Positions 19,978 through 29,296 of a stretch of 64,000 nt of DNA are shown one piece after another. The DNA is from Geofilum rhodophaeum (GTDB lineage: Bacteria > Bacteroidota > Bacteroidia > Bacteroidales > Marinilabiliaceae). The translations under genes were made by a program, and so were the position numbers. Each line of letters opens with the position of its first letter. The stretch's first letter is position 1. The notes beneath the pieces are model-generated. The model did no database searches. It saw only the letters and a program-made list of their open reading frames with translations, and was not told the origin of the DNA. The stretch lies in the NCBI RefSeq assembly GCF_002210225.1, contig NZ_MWUJ01000002.1:62001-126000 (forward strand). The letters run 5' to 3'.

Positions 19978-20427
19978 ATGGAAACACAAAACATAACCCT
20001 TTTATCTTTTAAGATTCAGGACGACCTCTTTGCAGTGGATGCCCTACAGGTAGATCATATTCTGGAGTTACCGCCCATCATTACCGCGGTTCCCAACACG
20101 CCCCACTATATGAAAGGCATCATCAACCTGCATGGTAATATTATACCGGTGGCCGATATGCGTTTGATTATGGACAAGGAAGTCCAGGACAAGCGGTCAG
20201 ACGCTTCCATTATTGTGCTCAACCCCTCCAACATACAAGATGCCCGCATAGGTATACTTGTAGATGTAGTGGAGGAAGTAATTGAAACGAAAAAGGAGGC
20301 GCTAAAGGAAACCATCACCGAAGGAAAAAAGGGGCTCATCGAACATTTTGAAGGAACCCTGGTCTTTAATGAGGACTTTGTGCACGTTATCAACATCGCC
20401 CATTTGTGCGAAATCATTGAAAAATAA
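19978..20427 (+). CDS. cheW: Coupling protein CheW (first copy)
   Basis: This 149-residue CheW-like SH3-fold protein begins TLLSFKIQDDLFAVDALQVD and contains the typical YMKGIINLHGNIIPVADMRL and GILVDVVEEVIE. CheW bridges MCP tips and CheA P5. It starts 12 bp after cheA and lies 10 bp before a second cheW. The two copies differ greatly, so they may hold different ring positions in the array. Confidence 0.93.
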   Translation: METQNITLLSFKIQDDLFAVDALQVDHILELPPIITAVPNTPHYMKGIINLHGNIIPVADMRLIMDKEVQDKRSDASIIVLNPSNIQDARIGILVDVVEEVIETKKEALKETITEGKKGLIEHFEGTLVFNEDFVHVINIAHLCEIIEK

Positions 20428-20437
20428 TACACCAAAA

Positions 20438-20926
20438 ATGGCTGAAGCAAAACATACTTATTTGAGCTTTAAAATTGGGGCGGAGACCTTTGCAGTAAAT
20501 GTTACCAAGGTTATGGAGATCAGAGAATATCAGGCGCCCAAAGCCCTCCCGCAAACCCTGCCTTATGTAAGCGGTGTGGTGGAGTACCAGGACGAAGTAC
20601 TTCCCCTGATCGATACCGGGATCAAATTTGGTATGGCACCTGTTGTGCTGAGCGCAGCCACCTGCATTGTGGTGCTGCAGCTCGAAAACACCGACCTGGG
20701 TAAAATTTATCGGGTCGCGGTTTTGGTCGACAATGTGGCCGATGTTATGGAGGCAGAGTTGGAGGATATGAAAACCATCGGCGACGATTACCGGCCCGAT
20801 TACATTTCAACCACGCTCAGCTACAAGGACGAATTTGTGTATATTCTTAACGCCGATGCGGTGTTTAATCAAAAAGAAGTCGTTGCCATTCAGGAGTACT
20901 TGCAAAAAAATCAGGAAAAGAACTAA
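20438..20926 (+). CDS. cheW: Coupling protein CheW (second copy)
   Basis: This 162-residue CheW-like protein has YLSFKIGAETFAVNVTKVME, then YVSGVVEYQDEVLPLIDTGI and VAVLVDNVADVMEAEL. I place the start at the ATG at 20438 (MAEAKHTYLS), because the frame upstream overlaps the first cheW and reads as non-homologous sequence. It follows that gene after 10 bp and precedes cheR by 7 bp. The function is the same: linking receptor and kinase in the array. Confidence 0.9.
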   Translation: MAEAKHTYLSFKIGAETFAVNVTKVMEIREYQAPKALPQTLPYVSGVVEYQDEVLPLIDTGIKFGMAPVVLSAATCIVVLQLENTDLGKIYRVAVLVDNVADVMEAELEDMKTIGDDYRPDYISTTLSYKDEFVYILNADAVFNQKEVVAIQEYLQKNQEKN

Positions 20927-20933
20927 AGCATAA

Positions 20934-21809
20934 ATGACCACAACGAACAGACACGGCAACCCGGAAGGGGCACTTGCCTGCTTTAAGGCAGAGCTTACCG
21001 AGAAGGATTTTGAGGTCTTCAGTAAATTCATTTACTCGGAGTACGGCATCAAAATGCCTCCCATTAAGCGCATCATGCTGCAAGGTCGTCTGCTCAAGCG
21101 CATACGTGAACTGAACATGAAATCCTACTCCGAGTATAAAGAGTATTTTTTCAGTCAGGCCGGTCAGGAAAAGGAATTGCTCCATTTCTTAAATGTGGTC
21201 ACCACCAATAAAACCGACTTCTTTAGGGAACCGGTGCATTTTATTTTCTTAAAAGAAAATATTTTACCTGCCTTTCAGGAGCAGGATACCAAGCAAATGT
21301 TTAAGGTATGGAGTGCGGGCTGCTCCAGTGGGGAGGAGCCATACACCATAGCCATTACACTGAACGAATTTCAGCGCCTTAACCCCTTATTTAAATTTCA
21401 AATTACGGGCACCGACATCTCCACGCAAATGCTCGAGAAGGCAGCCAAAGGGGTTTATCCGATGACTAAGGTAGCTACGATCCCGCTCGAGCTCAAAAAG
21501 CGCTACTTGCTGAAGAGTAAGGATGCAGGTAACCCAACCGTTAGGGTGCATCCCCTCTTGCAAAAAAACCTGGTACTGAACTACCTCAATTTAATGGAGA
21601 GCAGTTATGGGGTCAAAGAGACTTACGATGTAATTTTTTGCCGCAATGTGCTGATCTATTTTGATCGGCCTACCCAGGAGCGGGTCATCAATAAATTGTG
21701 TCAGAACCTGAAAAGGGGAGGGCACTTTTTCATAGGACATTCAGAGTCGCTTTCGGGCATGGATGTTCCACTCAAGCACATAAAACCAACCATTTTCGAA
21801 AAAATATAA
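20934..21809 (+). CDS. cheR: Chemoreceptor methyltransferase CheR (first copy)
   Basis: This 291-residue protein has the N-terminal helical CheR domain (FSKFIYSEYGIK, then RLLKRIRELNMKSYSEY) and a SAM-binding fold with SAGCSSGEEPYT at residues 127-138, the acidic GTDIS, and DVIFCRNVLIYFDR. All SAM motifs are intact. It methylates glutamates on the MCP signalling helices. The MCP at 15101 carries a tether (NYEKF) that could recruit it. Confidence 0.95.
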   Translation: MTTTNRHGNPEGALACFKAELTEKDFEVFSKFIYSEYGIKMPPIKRIMLQGRLLKRIRELNMKSYSEYKEYFFSQAGQEKELLHFLNVVTTNKTDFFREPVHFIFLKENILPAFQEQDTKQMFKVWSAGCSSGEEPYTIAITLNEFQRLNPLFKFQITGTDISTQMLEKAAKGVYPMTKVATIPLELKKRYLLKSKDAGNPTVRVHPLLQKNLVLNYLNLMESSYGVKETYDVIFCRNVLIYFDRPTQERVINKLCQNLKRGGHFFIGHSESLSGMDVPLKHIKPTIFEKI

Positions 21810-21839
21810 ACAACAAGTCATCCATAATTTAGCAACATT

Positions 21840-22739
21840 ATGACGAATCTTTCGGACAGACAATTACTAAAAGAGCTCAAAGACCGGCTCCAGGAGCGTT
21901 CCAAATACGAACAGGAGATCAAACTGCTTTCTCAGGAACTGCAGGAAGTGACCAAACGCTTTAAGGAATCGGAGGCGCTCAAGAGCCACTTTATTTCCAA
22001 CATTTCCAATGAAATTGTTAACCCTTTTACTTCCATCCTGGGCTTATCCAAGTCCATTTTGTCGGTGGAGAAAAACGACTGGAAAAAAGTGGTCAGTATG
22101 GTGGCGCTGATCCACAGCGAAGCTTTTAACCTCGACTTTCAGCTGAAGAACATTTTTGTAGCGGCTAAAATTGAAGCGGGTGAAGTGGTTCCGAACATTG
22201 CTAAGGTAAACATTCGCAATGTGATTCAAACCATCATCGATTCCTTTAGTCTGGTAGCCCGAAAAATGGCTATTGAAATAGAATTCAACTTTAATATTGA
22301 ATACGGTTTTGGCAAAAACTTCTATTTTAAAACAGACAGTGAAAAGTTGAAGTTGATTTTGAGCAATATGCTTAACAACGCGCTCAAATACAGCTACAAA
22401 GACAGTAAAGTCATCATTAATGTTACAGCCGATGAGGATTTCCTGACCATTGATGTTCAGGACTTTGGCACCGGAATATCCGAGAAAAATCAAAAAATCA
22501 TCTTCGAACGCTTTAAGCGCCTCGATTCGGGCATCAACTCCATCAACCGCGGACATGGTTTGGGCTTATCCATTACCAAGGCCCTGTTGGATGTTATGGG
22601 CGGATCCATCGAAATCAACAGCAAAAAAGGAGAGGGTTCAACCTTTACCGTAAAGGTTCCCGAGGCGAAAAATGTGGTGGATGGATTTAGTGGAGAAGGC
22701 AACGACATCTTCTTCGACGATGATGATGAGATTTTTTAA
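21840..22739 (+). CDS. Histidine-kinase-like protein lacking the phospho-histidine
   Basis: This 299-residue soluble protein has an N-terminal coiled coil (about 8-48), a HisKA-like dimerisation helix pair, and a full HATPase_c domain: N box LSNMLNNALKYSY, G1 DFGTGIS, F box IFERFKRL and G2 GHGLGLSI. In the HisKA motif, where kinases have SHExxxP, it reads SNEIVNP. Asn57 (codon AAT at 22008-22010) replaces the phospho-His. It should bind ATP but cannot autophosphorylate at that site. It may be a scaffold, a phosphatase, or a regulator of CheA. It lies between cheR and cheD. Confidence 0.88.
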   Translation: MTNLSDRQLLKELKDRLQERSKYEQEIKLLSQELQEVTKRFKESEALKSHFISNISNEIVNPFTSILGLSKSILSVEKNDWKKVVSMVALIHSEAFNLDFQLKNIFVAAKIEAGEVVPNIAKVNIRNVIQTIIDSFSLVARKMAIEIEFNFNIEYGFGKNFYFKTDSEKLKLILSNMLNNALKYSYKDSKVIINVTADEDFLTIDVQDFGTGISEKNQKIIFERFKRLDSGINSINRGHGLGLSITKALLDVMGGSIEINSKKGEGSTFTVKVPEAKNVVDGFSGEGNDIFFDDDDEIF

Positions 22740-22749
22740 GGAAGATTAA

Positions 22750-23220
22750 ATGAATCAATACTTACAACATTTTTTGTATCCTTCCACCTTGTTTGCCAGC
22801 AAGGAACCTTATATGGTTAAGACCATCCTGGGTTCGTGCGTGGCGATCTGCCTGTGGGATCCTGTGACCAAGATTGGGGGCATCAATCATTACATGCTGC
22901 CCAACTGGAACGGGAACGACCTGGCATCGCCCAAGTATGGCAACATTGCCATTGAAAAGCTCATCGAACGCATGGTTCAGCTGGGCTCACGTCGGGAAAA
23001 CCTGCAGGCAAAAATATTTGGAGGCGGAGACCTGATTGCAGCCGACCGAAGTGCTATGCTCATCGGAGAAAGGAACATCAGGGTAGCCCGCATCATGCTG
23101 GAAGAAAAAAACATTCCTGTGGTGGCCTCCAGCACAGGAGGACGGAAAGGAAGGAAAATTCTGTTTTTTACCGACAGTGGAGAAGTCCGACATAAATTCA
23201 TCGACAAAAGGACGTATTAA
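22750..23220 (+). CDS. cheD: Receptor glutamine deamidase CheD
   Basis: This 156-residue protein has the CheD catalytic Cys30 and His47 ([16 protein letters not shown], then GGINHYMLP) and the conserved FGGGDLI and [12 protein letters not shown] segments. CheD deamidates receptor glutamines to methylatable glutamates and, in some bacteria, interacts with CheC. No CheC is seen. It lies 10 bp after the kinase-like gene and 29 bp before cheB, completing an adaptation set with CheR and CheB. Confidence 0.93.
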   Translation: MNQYLQHFLYPSTLFASKEPYMVKTILGSCVAICLWDPVTKIGGINHYMLPNWNGNDLASPKYGNIAIEKLIERMVQLGSRRENLQAKIFGGGDLIAADRSAMLIGERNIRVARIMLEEKNIPVVASSTGGRKGRKILFFTDSGEVRHKFIDKRTY

Positions 23221-23249
23221 GGCATCTTAAGCTTACTGAGGACAGCGAT

Positions 23250-24332
23250 ATGGAGAAAAAAATTCAGGTTTTAGTTGTGGACGACTCTGCCGTGGTACGG
23301 CAAAGTCTGACTACCATTCTGGAGTCTGATCCCCAGATAGAGGTGATGGGCACGGCTGCCGATCCCCTGATTGCTGTCAAAAAAATAATGAAGCAGATTC
23401 CGGATGTAATCACCCTCGACATCGAAATGCCGCGTATGGACGGGCTCACTTTCCTGCGCAAAATCATGTCGCAGCATCCCATACCGGTGGTCGTCATTTC
23501 TTCGCTGACGCAAGAAGGGACAGAAGTGGCTATGAAAGCTCTGGAGTACGGGGCCTCAGAGATTATAGGCAAACCAGCCATGAATGCGGCTCAGTTCTTT
23601 AACGAGTCGAAAATCATGCTCTGCGATGCGGTAAAAGCGGCTTCACAAGCCAAACTTTCGCGCCTTAAAATCAGTTCGCCACCAACAGCTATGGTGGTGA
23701 AACCCAAGCACAATGCCGACATTATGTTGGAACGTGCCTCTCTGAAATCGCGCATTGTAGATACCGAAAAAATTATCGCGCTGGGCGCTTCTACAGGAGG
23801 TACCGAAGCCATCCGTCTGCTGCTGAAAAGTTTGCCGGCCCGTATGCCGGGTATTGCCATTGTACAGCACATGCCGGCCGGTTTCACCAAGTCCTTCGCC
23901 AACAGCCTCAATGCCAATTCGGAGCTCGAAGTTAAAGAAGCCGAGGACGGCGACCGCCTTTACCAGGGCCGGGTTTTAATTGCTCCCGGCGGTTTTCACA
24001 TGTTGCTGAAGCGAAGTGGAAAAGAATATTCGGTAGAAATCAAGAAGGGACCGCTGGTCAACCGGCACCGCCCCTCAGTAGACGTGCTCTTTCGTTCCGC
24101 AGCCCGTTATGCCGCACAAAATGCCACCGGCATTTTGCTTACCGGAATGGGGGCCGACGGCGCCAAGGGCTTGCTCGAGCTAAAAGAAGCCGGAGCCGAT
24201 ACCCTGGCGCAGGACCAGGCCTCTTCCGTCGTATACGGGATGCCCAGAGAGGCGGCCAAATTAGGGGCAGCCAATCACATTTTAGGGATAAGTGAAATGG
24301 CGCCCTTCCTCATCCGACAGTTTTTTGAATAG
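23250..24332 (+). CDS. cheB: Receptor methylesterase CheB with receiver domain
   Basis: This 360-residue protein has an N-terminal receiver (phospho-Asp57 in [12 protein letters not shown]) and a C-terminal esterase/deamidase domain with the triad Ser181 ([10 protein letters not shown]), His207 (IVQHMPAGF) and Asp303 ([10 protein letters not shown]). It removes methyl groups from the MCP when phosphorylated by CheA. The end overlaps a spurious upstream extension of the following frame but not the likely true start at 24361. Confidence 0.95.
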   Translation: MEKKIQVLVVDDSAVVRQSLTTILESDPQIEVMGTAADPLIAVKKIMKQIPDVITLDIEMPRMDGLTFLRKIMSQHPIPVVVISSLTQEGTEVAMKALEYGASEIIGKPAMNAAQFFNESKIMLCDAVKAASQAKLSRLKISSPPTAMVVKPKHNADIMLERASLKSRIVDTEKIIALGASTGGTEAIRLLLKSLPARMPGIAIVQHMPAGFTKSFANSLNANSELEVKEAEDGDRLYQGRVLIAPGGFHMLLKRSGKEYSVEIKKGPLVNRHRPSVDVLFRSAARYAAQNATGILLTGMGADGAKGLLELKEAGADTLAQDQASSVVYGMPREAAKLGAANHILGISEMAPFLIRQFFE

Positions 24333-24360
24333 GCAAAGACTAAGAAAAGAAAACCCCATT

Positions 24361-26244
24361 ATGCAGATGAAAAAAATAAACATTAAAGCACTGATATCCA
24401 AAGCGACCCTTCAGGGAGCTGGTTTGGGTTTTGTATTGGCGGTGTTGATCCTCCTCATCAGTCTGGATGCCCCCCTCTTTGCCCAGAATCCGGTCAATCT
24501 CAGGGGGTTGTTTATGGTCTTTCCTGCCCTTTGGGCAGTAGTTCTTTTACCCATTTTCTTCGGAGTCGTCAGCTTTTATCTCTCCAAGCGCTTTGCCGGC
24601 ATTGTGGCCAAACAAAGTAAGCAACTTAAAAAAGAGGCCCAACGCACCAAAATGGTGCTGTCCTTTATCGAAAACCTGCGTCAGGATAAACTGGATGTGC
24701 CCATCGATGAGCAAAAGAAAAAAGATGCCCTTACCCGTGCCCTGCTTAAATTGCGGGAATATATGGTACAAAGCAAGCAGGAACAGCAGCAACGTCGCAT
24801 TGAAGAAGAACAACGCAACTGGGTTACCCACGGCTTGGCCCAGTTCGGCGAGATTCTGAGAAAATCGAACGACAATCTGGAAGAACTCTCCTACGAAATC
24901 ATTCGCTACCTGGTGGATTACATGAAAATAAACCAGGGCGGGGTATTTCTGCTGAACCACGATAAGGGCGGAACCCCTTTCTTTGAAATGACCGCCAGCG
25001 TGGCCTTCGACCGCAGAAAATTTGCCGACAAAACCATCAACTGGGGCGAAGGACTCATTGGCCGTTGCGGACTGGAAAAAGAAACCATATTAATTACCGA
25101 CGTACCCAACGATTACATACACATTACCTCGGGATTGGGAGGCGCCAATCCGGGAACCATTTTGCTGGTTCCGCTCAAGAGCAACGACGAGCTCTTTGGA
25201 GTCATTGAGCTGGCCTCTTTCCAGATTTTGCAGCCCTACGAAGTCGAATTGGTCGAGAAATCGGCCGAAAGCATCGCCTCCACCATAGCCATGGTGAAAA
25301 ACAACATTCAGACCAACAAGCTGCTGCGGGAGACGCAGATTCAGGCTGAAAAAATGGCCCAACAGGAGGAAGAACTTCGTCAAAACCTCGAAGAAATGCG
25401 GGCGACTCAGGAAGAAAGCGACCGCCGGGAAATTGAGCGCAAAGGTATTTTGGATGCCATAGACCATGCAGCCATCAGCTGCGAATTCGACCATGGAGGA
25501 AATCTCCTGTCGGTGAATGAGAACTTTCTTAAGACCTTTAAATACAAGCCCGAAGAAGTAGAGGGACAAAACCTCAAAATCTTTTTCTTTAAAGACGATG
25601 TAAGTGAGCTGGACCGTATTTTGGCCGACCTGCAAAACGGACAGAACTTTAGGGGAAGGGTGCGCCGGAGAACCAAAACCGGCAGTGAAATTTACTTGTT
25701 GTCGACCTACAGTCCCGTTATGGACCATCACGGCAACATCCTCAAAATCATCAGTCTCGAAAACGACATTACCGATCAGGTGAAAATGGAGGAGGCCTTG
25801 AAACACTCTAAGGAGGAACTGGGACAGATGCTCGAAGAGGCCCGTAATGAAGTCAAAGAGCAATTTGCCGAAATTGAGTCGGTGAAAATACGCAACGAAA
25901 AAATGCTCGAAGGAGCACTCGATGCCATTATCACGACCAACAACGGCGGTCTCATCGAGTTTTTTAATGCGGCTGCTGAAAAGCTGTGGGGCTACGACAG
26001 ACAAGAAGTACTGGGTCAGCCCTCTACCATGCTCTTTTCTAAAGAAACGGCAAAAACGGACGAATTTGTCACCGCCTTTGTTTCGGTAGGGGGACAAAAA
26101 ATTGTGGGAGAAAGACGGGAGGTTCCCATTCGCAACAAGTATGGCGAAGATATCCCGGTACTGATGTTGCTGTCTGAAGCCAAGGTGGGCGAAGAATACT
26201 CACACACCGCCTTTATTCAGAATGTTGAAGTTGAATTGTTTTAA
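24361..26244 (+). CDS. Membrane GAF-PAS-PAS sensor without output domain
   Basis: This is a 627-residue protein. Two membrane spans (about 16-36 and 49-74) are followed by a coiled coil, a GAF domain (about 155-325, with IHITSGLGGANPG and ILLVPLKS), a second coiled coil, PAS1 (about 365-475) and PAS2 (about 510-620). No kinase, cyclase or receptor tip follows, so output must come through a partner. Its GAF resembles those of the proteins at 28511 and 29297. I prefer the ATG at 24361 over an earlier in-frame codon inside cheB. Confidence 0.8.
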   Translation: MQMKKINIKALISKATLQGAGLGFVLAVLILLISLDAPLFAQNPVNLRGLFMVFPALWAVVLLPIFFGVVSFYLSKRFAGIVAKQSKQLKKEAQRTKMVLSFIENLRQDKLDVPIDEQKKKDALTRALLKLREYMVQSKQEQQQRRIEEEQRNWVTHGLAQFGEILRKSNDNLEELSYEIIRYLVDYMKINQGGVFLLNHDKGGTPFFEMTASVAFDRRKFADKTINWGEGLIGRCGLEKETILITDVPNDYIHITSGLGGANPGTILLVPLKSNDELFGVIELASFQILQPYEVELVEKSAESIASTIAMVKNNIQTNKLLRETQIQAEKMAQQEEELRQNLEEMRATQEESDRREIERKGILDAIDHAAISCEFDHGGNLLSVNENFLKTFKYKPEEVEGQNLKIFFFKDDVSELDRILADLQNGQNFRGRVRRRTKTGSEIYLLSTYSPVMDHHGNILKIISLENDITDQVKMEEALKHSKEELGQMLEEARNEVKEQFAEIESVKIRNEKMLEGALDAIITTNNGGLIEFFNAAAEKLWGYDRQEVLGQPSTMLFSKETAKTDEFVTAFVSVGGQKIVGERREVPIRNKYGEDIPVLMLLSEAKVGEEYSHTAFIQNVEVELF

Positions 26245-26259
26245 ACCCGCAGACCTTAA

Positions 26260-27108
26260 ATGCAGAATAGTGAGAAAGATTACGACTATAAGGAATATCT
26301 GCTGATTCTAAAGGAATGTTCTCCCTACGATTTCAGTGAGTATTCGGACAACTCGATAGATCGACGCATAAAAAAAATTATGCGCGACCAGGGGTTGAAT
26401 ATGGAAGAACTCGTCCTGAAAACCCGTACGGAACCTGATTTTGTTGAACAGGTGGTGGAAGCCATAACGGTAAATACAACCGAGCTGTTTCGCGATCCGC
26501 AAGTATGGAACCACCTCTTAAAAAAAGTGCTTCCAACCTTAAAGCATCAAAAGAAGATCAACATTTGGCACGCAGGCTGTTCCACGGGTCAGGAGGTGTA
26601 TTCTCTTTTGATTCTGCTGGACCATTTGCAACTGCTCGACCGGGCCGAAGTATACGCCACCGACATCAGTAAAAAAGCGTTGGAACAAGCCAAAAAGGGA
26701 CACTATTTCTACAATTTCAATGCCGATAAGTACCGTGAGAATTTTAGCGCCAGTTTTGAAGGAGAAAGCGAGCCGGATTTCTCCAAATATTTTTCGGCCG
26801 AGCCGGACAAGGATCACCTGAAAATCAGGCCCGATTTCTCGGAAAAGGTGCACTTTATAAAACACGATCTGGTAAAGGGCCCCTTGCCCTTTTACAACAA
26901 ATTTGACCTTATTTTTTGCCGCAACGTACTGATCTATTTCCAGGGCAGTCTGCAAAGCAAAATCGTTGAACGTTTCCATGAAAACCTGTTTCCAGGTGGA
27001 ACCATGGTACTGGGATCCCATGAGAGTCTGGGCGGATTTTTCAAAACCAAATTTTCAAAAAACGGTCCGGTTTACCACCGCACCAATTCCTTTCACTTTA
27101 AATATTAA
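26260..27108 (+). CDS. cheR: CheR-type methyltransferase (second copy)
   Basis: This 282-residue protein has an N-terminal helical domain (FSEYSDNSIDRRIKKIM) and a SAM-binding domain with WHAGCSTGQEVYS (103-115), ATDISKKALEQA and DLIFCRNVLIYFQ. The SAM motifs are intact. It differs clearly from the first CheR and may methylate another receptor or the GAF/PAS protein upstream. It starts 15 bp after that gene. Confidence 0.9.
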   Translation: MQNSEKDYDYKEYLLILKECSPYDFSEYSDNSIDRRIKKIMRDQGLNMEELVLKTRTEPDFVEQVVEAITVNTTELFRDPQVWNHLLKKVLPTLKHQKKINIWHAGCSTGQEVYSLLILLDHLQLLDRAEVYATDISKKALEQAKKGHYFYNFNADKYRENFSASFEGESEPDFSKYFSAEPDKDHLKIRPDFSEKVHFIKHDLVKGPLPFYNKFDLIFCRNVLIYFQGSLQSKIVERFHENLFPGGTMVLGSHESLGGFFKTKFSKNGPVYHRTNSFHFKY

Positions 27109-27118
27109 GCGTAACATC

Positions 27119-27961
27119 GTGCTGCTCGGAATAAACGATATAAAGGAAATCACCACAGCTATGCTGGAATATCCCGGCATGGACTATACGGAGTATTCCC
27201 TTTCGTTTTTGAAACGAAGACTGACGCGACTCGCTACACAGCAACGCATTAGGCGCAAAGAACAATTTTTGGAACGACTGCACGAAGCAGATTTTAGGGC
27301 CTTGCTGCTTACCGAACTCTGCGTAGCCAATACCGAAATGTTTCGCGATCCGGCCCTGTGGCGCCTTCTGCGAGATAAGTTTTTACCCGCGCTGCCACAG
27401 GAATGCACTTGCCTGTGGCTGCCGCACGAAACAAGTGGCGAGGACAGCTACTCCCTGGCCCTGATATTACATGAGGCAGAATTGCCCGGGTCGTTTCAAA
27501 TTATTGCTCAAAGTCCCAGCCACCAACACTGTCAAGCTGTTGAAGCGGGCCTGATCAACCAGCAGCACCATGAACAAAACCTAAGCAATTACAAGCGACT
27601 GGAGGACCGCGATGCCTACGAAAACTACTTGGTAGAAGAGGCGGGTAAAAGCTGTATTGCACAAAGCCTGCGCCAGAACATTAACTGCGTGCAAGGCCAC
27701 TTTTTAAACCGGCAACCCAAGCGTAAAGATATAGGACTGATCCTGTTTCGCAATGTAGGTTTGTACTTCAATCCCCGACTGAACCACAAGGCGCTGCGTC
27801 TGCTCATCGATGCCCTTATGCCGGGGGGCTACTTGGTACTTGGACTAAAAGACCACTTGCCGACTGATTTGGAAAAAGAATTGATGGTTTGCGATTCGGC
27901 CGAACGCATCTACCAAAAACCTTTAAGTAAAGAACCCAGCTATGGAATCCACAGATTTTAA
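27119..27961 (+). CDS. Degenerate CheR homologue
   Basis: From a GTG at 27119 this gives 280 residues, nearly the length of the CheR before it. The N-terminal domain is kept (YTEYSLSFLKRRLTRLA, NTEMFRDPALW). SAM motif I, normally AGCSxGEE, reads PHETSGED (residues 102-109), and the acidic TDIS motif reads AQSPS. ILFRNVGLYFNP still matches the fold. It probably does not bind SAM and may act as a receptor-binding partner of the active CheR. Longer frames starting inside the previous gene are less likely. The end overlaps the next gene by 20 bp. Confidence 0.75.
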   Translation: MLLGINDIKEITTAMLEYPGMDYTEYSLSFLKRRLTRLATQQRIRRKEQFLERLHEADFRALLLTELCVANTEMFRDPALWRLLRDKFLPALPQECTCLWLPHETSGEDSYSLALILHEAELPGSFQIIAQSPSHQHCQAVEAGLINQQHHEQNLSNYKRLEDRDAYENYLVEEAGKSCIAQSLRQNINCVQGHFLNRQPKRKDIGLILFRNVGLYFNPRLNHKALRLLIDALMPGGYLVLGLKDHLPTDLEKELMVCDSAERIYQKPLSKEPSYGIHRF

Positions 27962-28514
27962 ACTCATTGTCGTTGGGGGATCGGCCGGCAGTTTTTCTGT
28001 AGTATCCCACATCCTGGCAGGTTTACGGCCCGACTTTAAACTGCCTATTGTGCTTTCGCTGCATCGGCTTAAGCATGTGCGATCGGGTCTGGTAGAGGGT
28101 TTGAGTCTGAAATCGAAACTTAGGGTAATTGAACCCAACGACAAGGAAAAATTGCAACAAAACACCGTATACCTGGCACCGGCCAATTATCACCTGTTTG
28201 TTGAACTGGACGGTACGGTGGCCCTGTCGACCGAAGAAAGCCACAACCACAGCAGACCTTCCATCGACCATACCCTGGGCTCGGCAGCCTATGCCTACCG
28301 AGATAAGCTGCTGGGCATTTTGCTGACCGGCGCCAACCGTGACGGGGCAGCAGGCATGAAGGAAATAGCCGACAACAAAGGTTTTACCATTGTGCAGGAC
28401 CCCCTCAGCTGCGATATAGCCACTATGCCCAACGAGGCCCTGAAATTGTTCCATCCCGACCGACTGATGAATCCTGAAGATATACTTCACTTTTTAAATG
28501 CGCTGCCCGGATGA
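27942..28514 (+). CDS. CheB-type methylesterase without receiver
   Basis: This 190-residue esterase domain has the full catalytic set: Ser14 (VVGGSAGSFSV), His41 (LSLHRLKHV) and Asp134 (LLTGANRDGAAGM). It lacks the receiver that normally inhibits CheB, so it may be constitutive or controlled by a partner. Its start overlaps the degenerate CheR by 20 bp and its end overlaps the following gene by 4 bp (ATGA), so it is tightly coupled to both. Confidence 0.88.
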   Translation: MESTDFKLIVVGGSAGSFSVVSHILAGLRPDFKLPIVLSLHRLKHVRSGLVEGLSLKSKLRVIEPNDKEKLQQNTVYLAPANYHLFVELDGTVALSTEESHNHSRPSIDHTLGSAAYAYRDKLLGILLTGANRDGAAGMKEIADNKGFTIVQDPLSCDIATMPNEALKLFHPDRLMNPEDILHFLNALPG

Positions 28515-29293
28515 AAAATAAACTAAGTCCTAAAAACAGTTTGCAAAAACGTCTGCTGCAGGTCTTTTTCCTGGCAGCACTGGCCTTTGGTCTGGTAATC
28601 GGAAAACTCCTTTTCCTGCCGGCAAGCACCCCTGCTGCAGTATATATACTTGAATTTATGGCCCTCTTTCTGTTTCTGGCCATCGTATATCTGGCCGATG
28701 CAAATTACCGTATGGCCGATAAACAATTGACCAAAAGTAAGGAGCAATACCAGTCGGAGCGCAAGGATTGGGACTCAGAAAAGAAGCTCCTTAAAGAACG
28801 GATTGCGGCCTACGAGGCTTTGCAAAACGATGCGCAGCGTTTTGCCTCCTATCGTGAAAAAATACTTAAGGAACTCTTTGAGGGGAGCCGCAGTAAAACC
28901 AATCGCCATCATTTTTTGTTTTTGCTGGCCGAGACCTTTAAAGCCGGAGCAGCAGTTCTTTACCGGGAAAGCGAACCCGAGGGAACATTTATCGTAGAAG
29001 AGAGTTATGCCCTTCCTGAAGATTTTGAAGTGGCCCCCTTTTCAAAAGGAGAAGGTCTCAACGGACAGGCTGTTGCCGACGCCCAGGTGAAGGTGGTGAG
29101 CGGACTCGACGAGGAAATGCTTCCGATAAGCTCGGGCCTGGGCCAGACAAATGGTCGATGGCTATACCTGCTGCCCGTTTGTAAGGACGGGCACTGTACC
29201 CACCTGATTGAGATGGTTTGTTTTCAGGAAGTGGAAGTGGAAAAAATGTGGAATGAAATTGCCAGTCGTCTGGTAAGTCAAGCAATTTTATAG
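28511..29293 (+). CDS. Membrane-anchored GAF-like protein
   Basis: This 260-residue protein has two membrane spans (about 14-33 and 40-61), a coiled coil (about 65-115) and a short GAF-like domain whose end, ISSGLGQTNGRWLYLLPVCK, matches the ITSGLG...LLVPL segment of the GAF proteins at 24361 and 29297. It has no output domain. It starts inside the stop of the CheB-like gene and ends 3 bp before the phosphatase gene. It may be a sensor subunit pairing with that phosphatase. Confidence 0.7.
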   Translation: MKNKLSPKNSLQKRLLQVFFLAALAFGLVIGKLLFLPASTPAAVYILEFMALFLFLAIVYLADANYRMADKQLTKSKEQYQSERKDWDSEKKLLKERIAAYEALQNDAQRFASYREKILKELFEGSRSKTNRHHFLFLLAETFKAGAAVLYRESEPEGTFIVEESYALPEDFEVAPFSKGEGLNGQAVADAQVKVVSGLDEEMLPISSGLGQTNGRWLYLLPVCKDGHCTHLIEMVCFQEVEVEKMWNEIASRLVSQAIL

Positions 29294-29296
29294 AAC

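Noticed and set aside
25090-26097. 335-codon minus-strand open frame
   Set aside because: It lies opposite the GAF-PAS-PAS gene; the plus-strand frame has clear domains and fits the operon direction.
26966-27118. Upstream extension of the degenerate CheR into the previous gene
   Set aside because: The extra ~51 residues are out-of-frame CheR sequence; a GTG at 27119 gives a protein of normal length.
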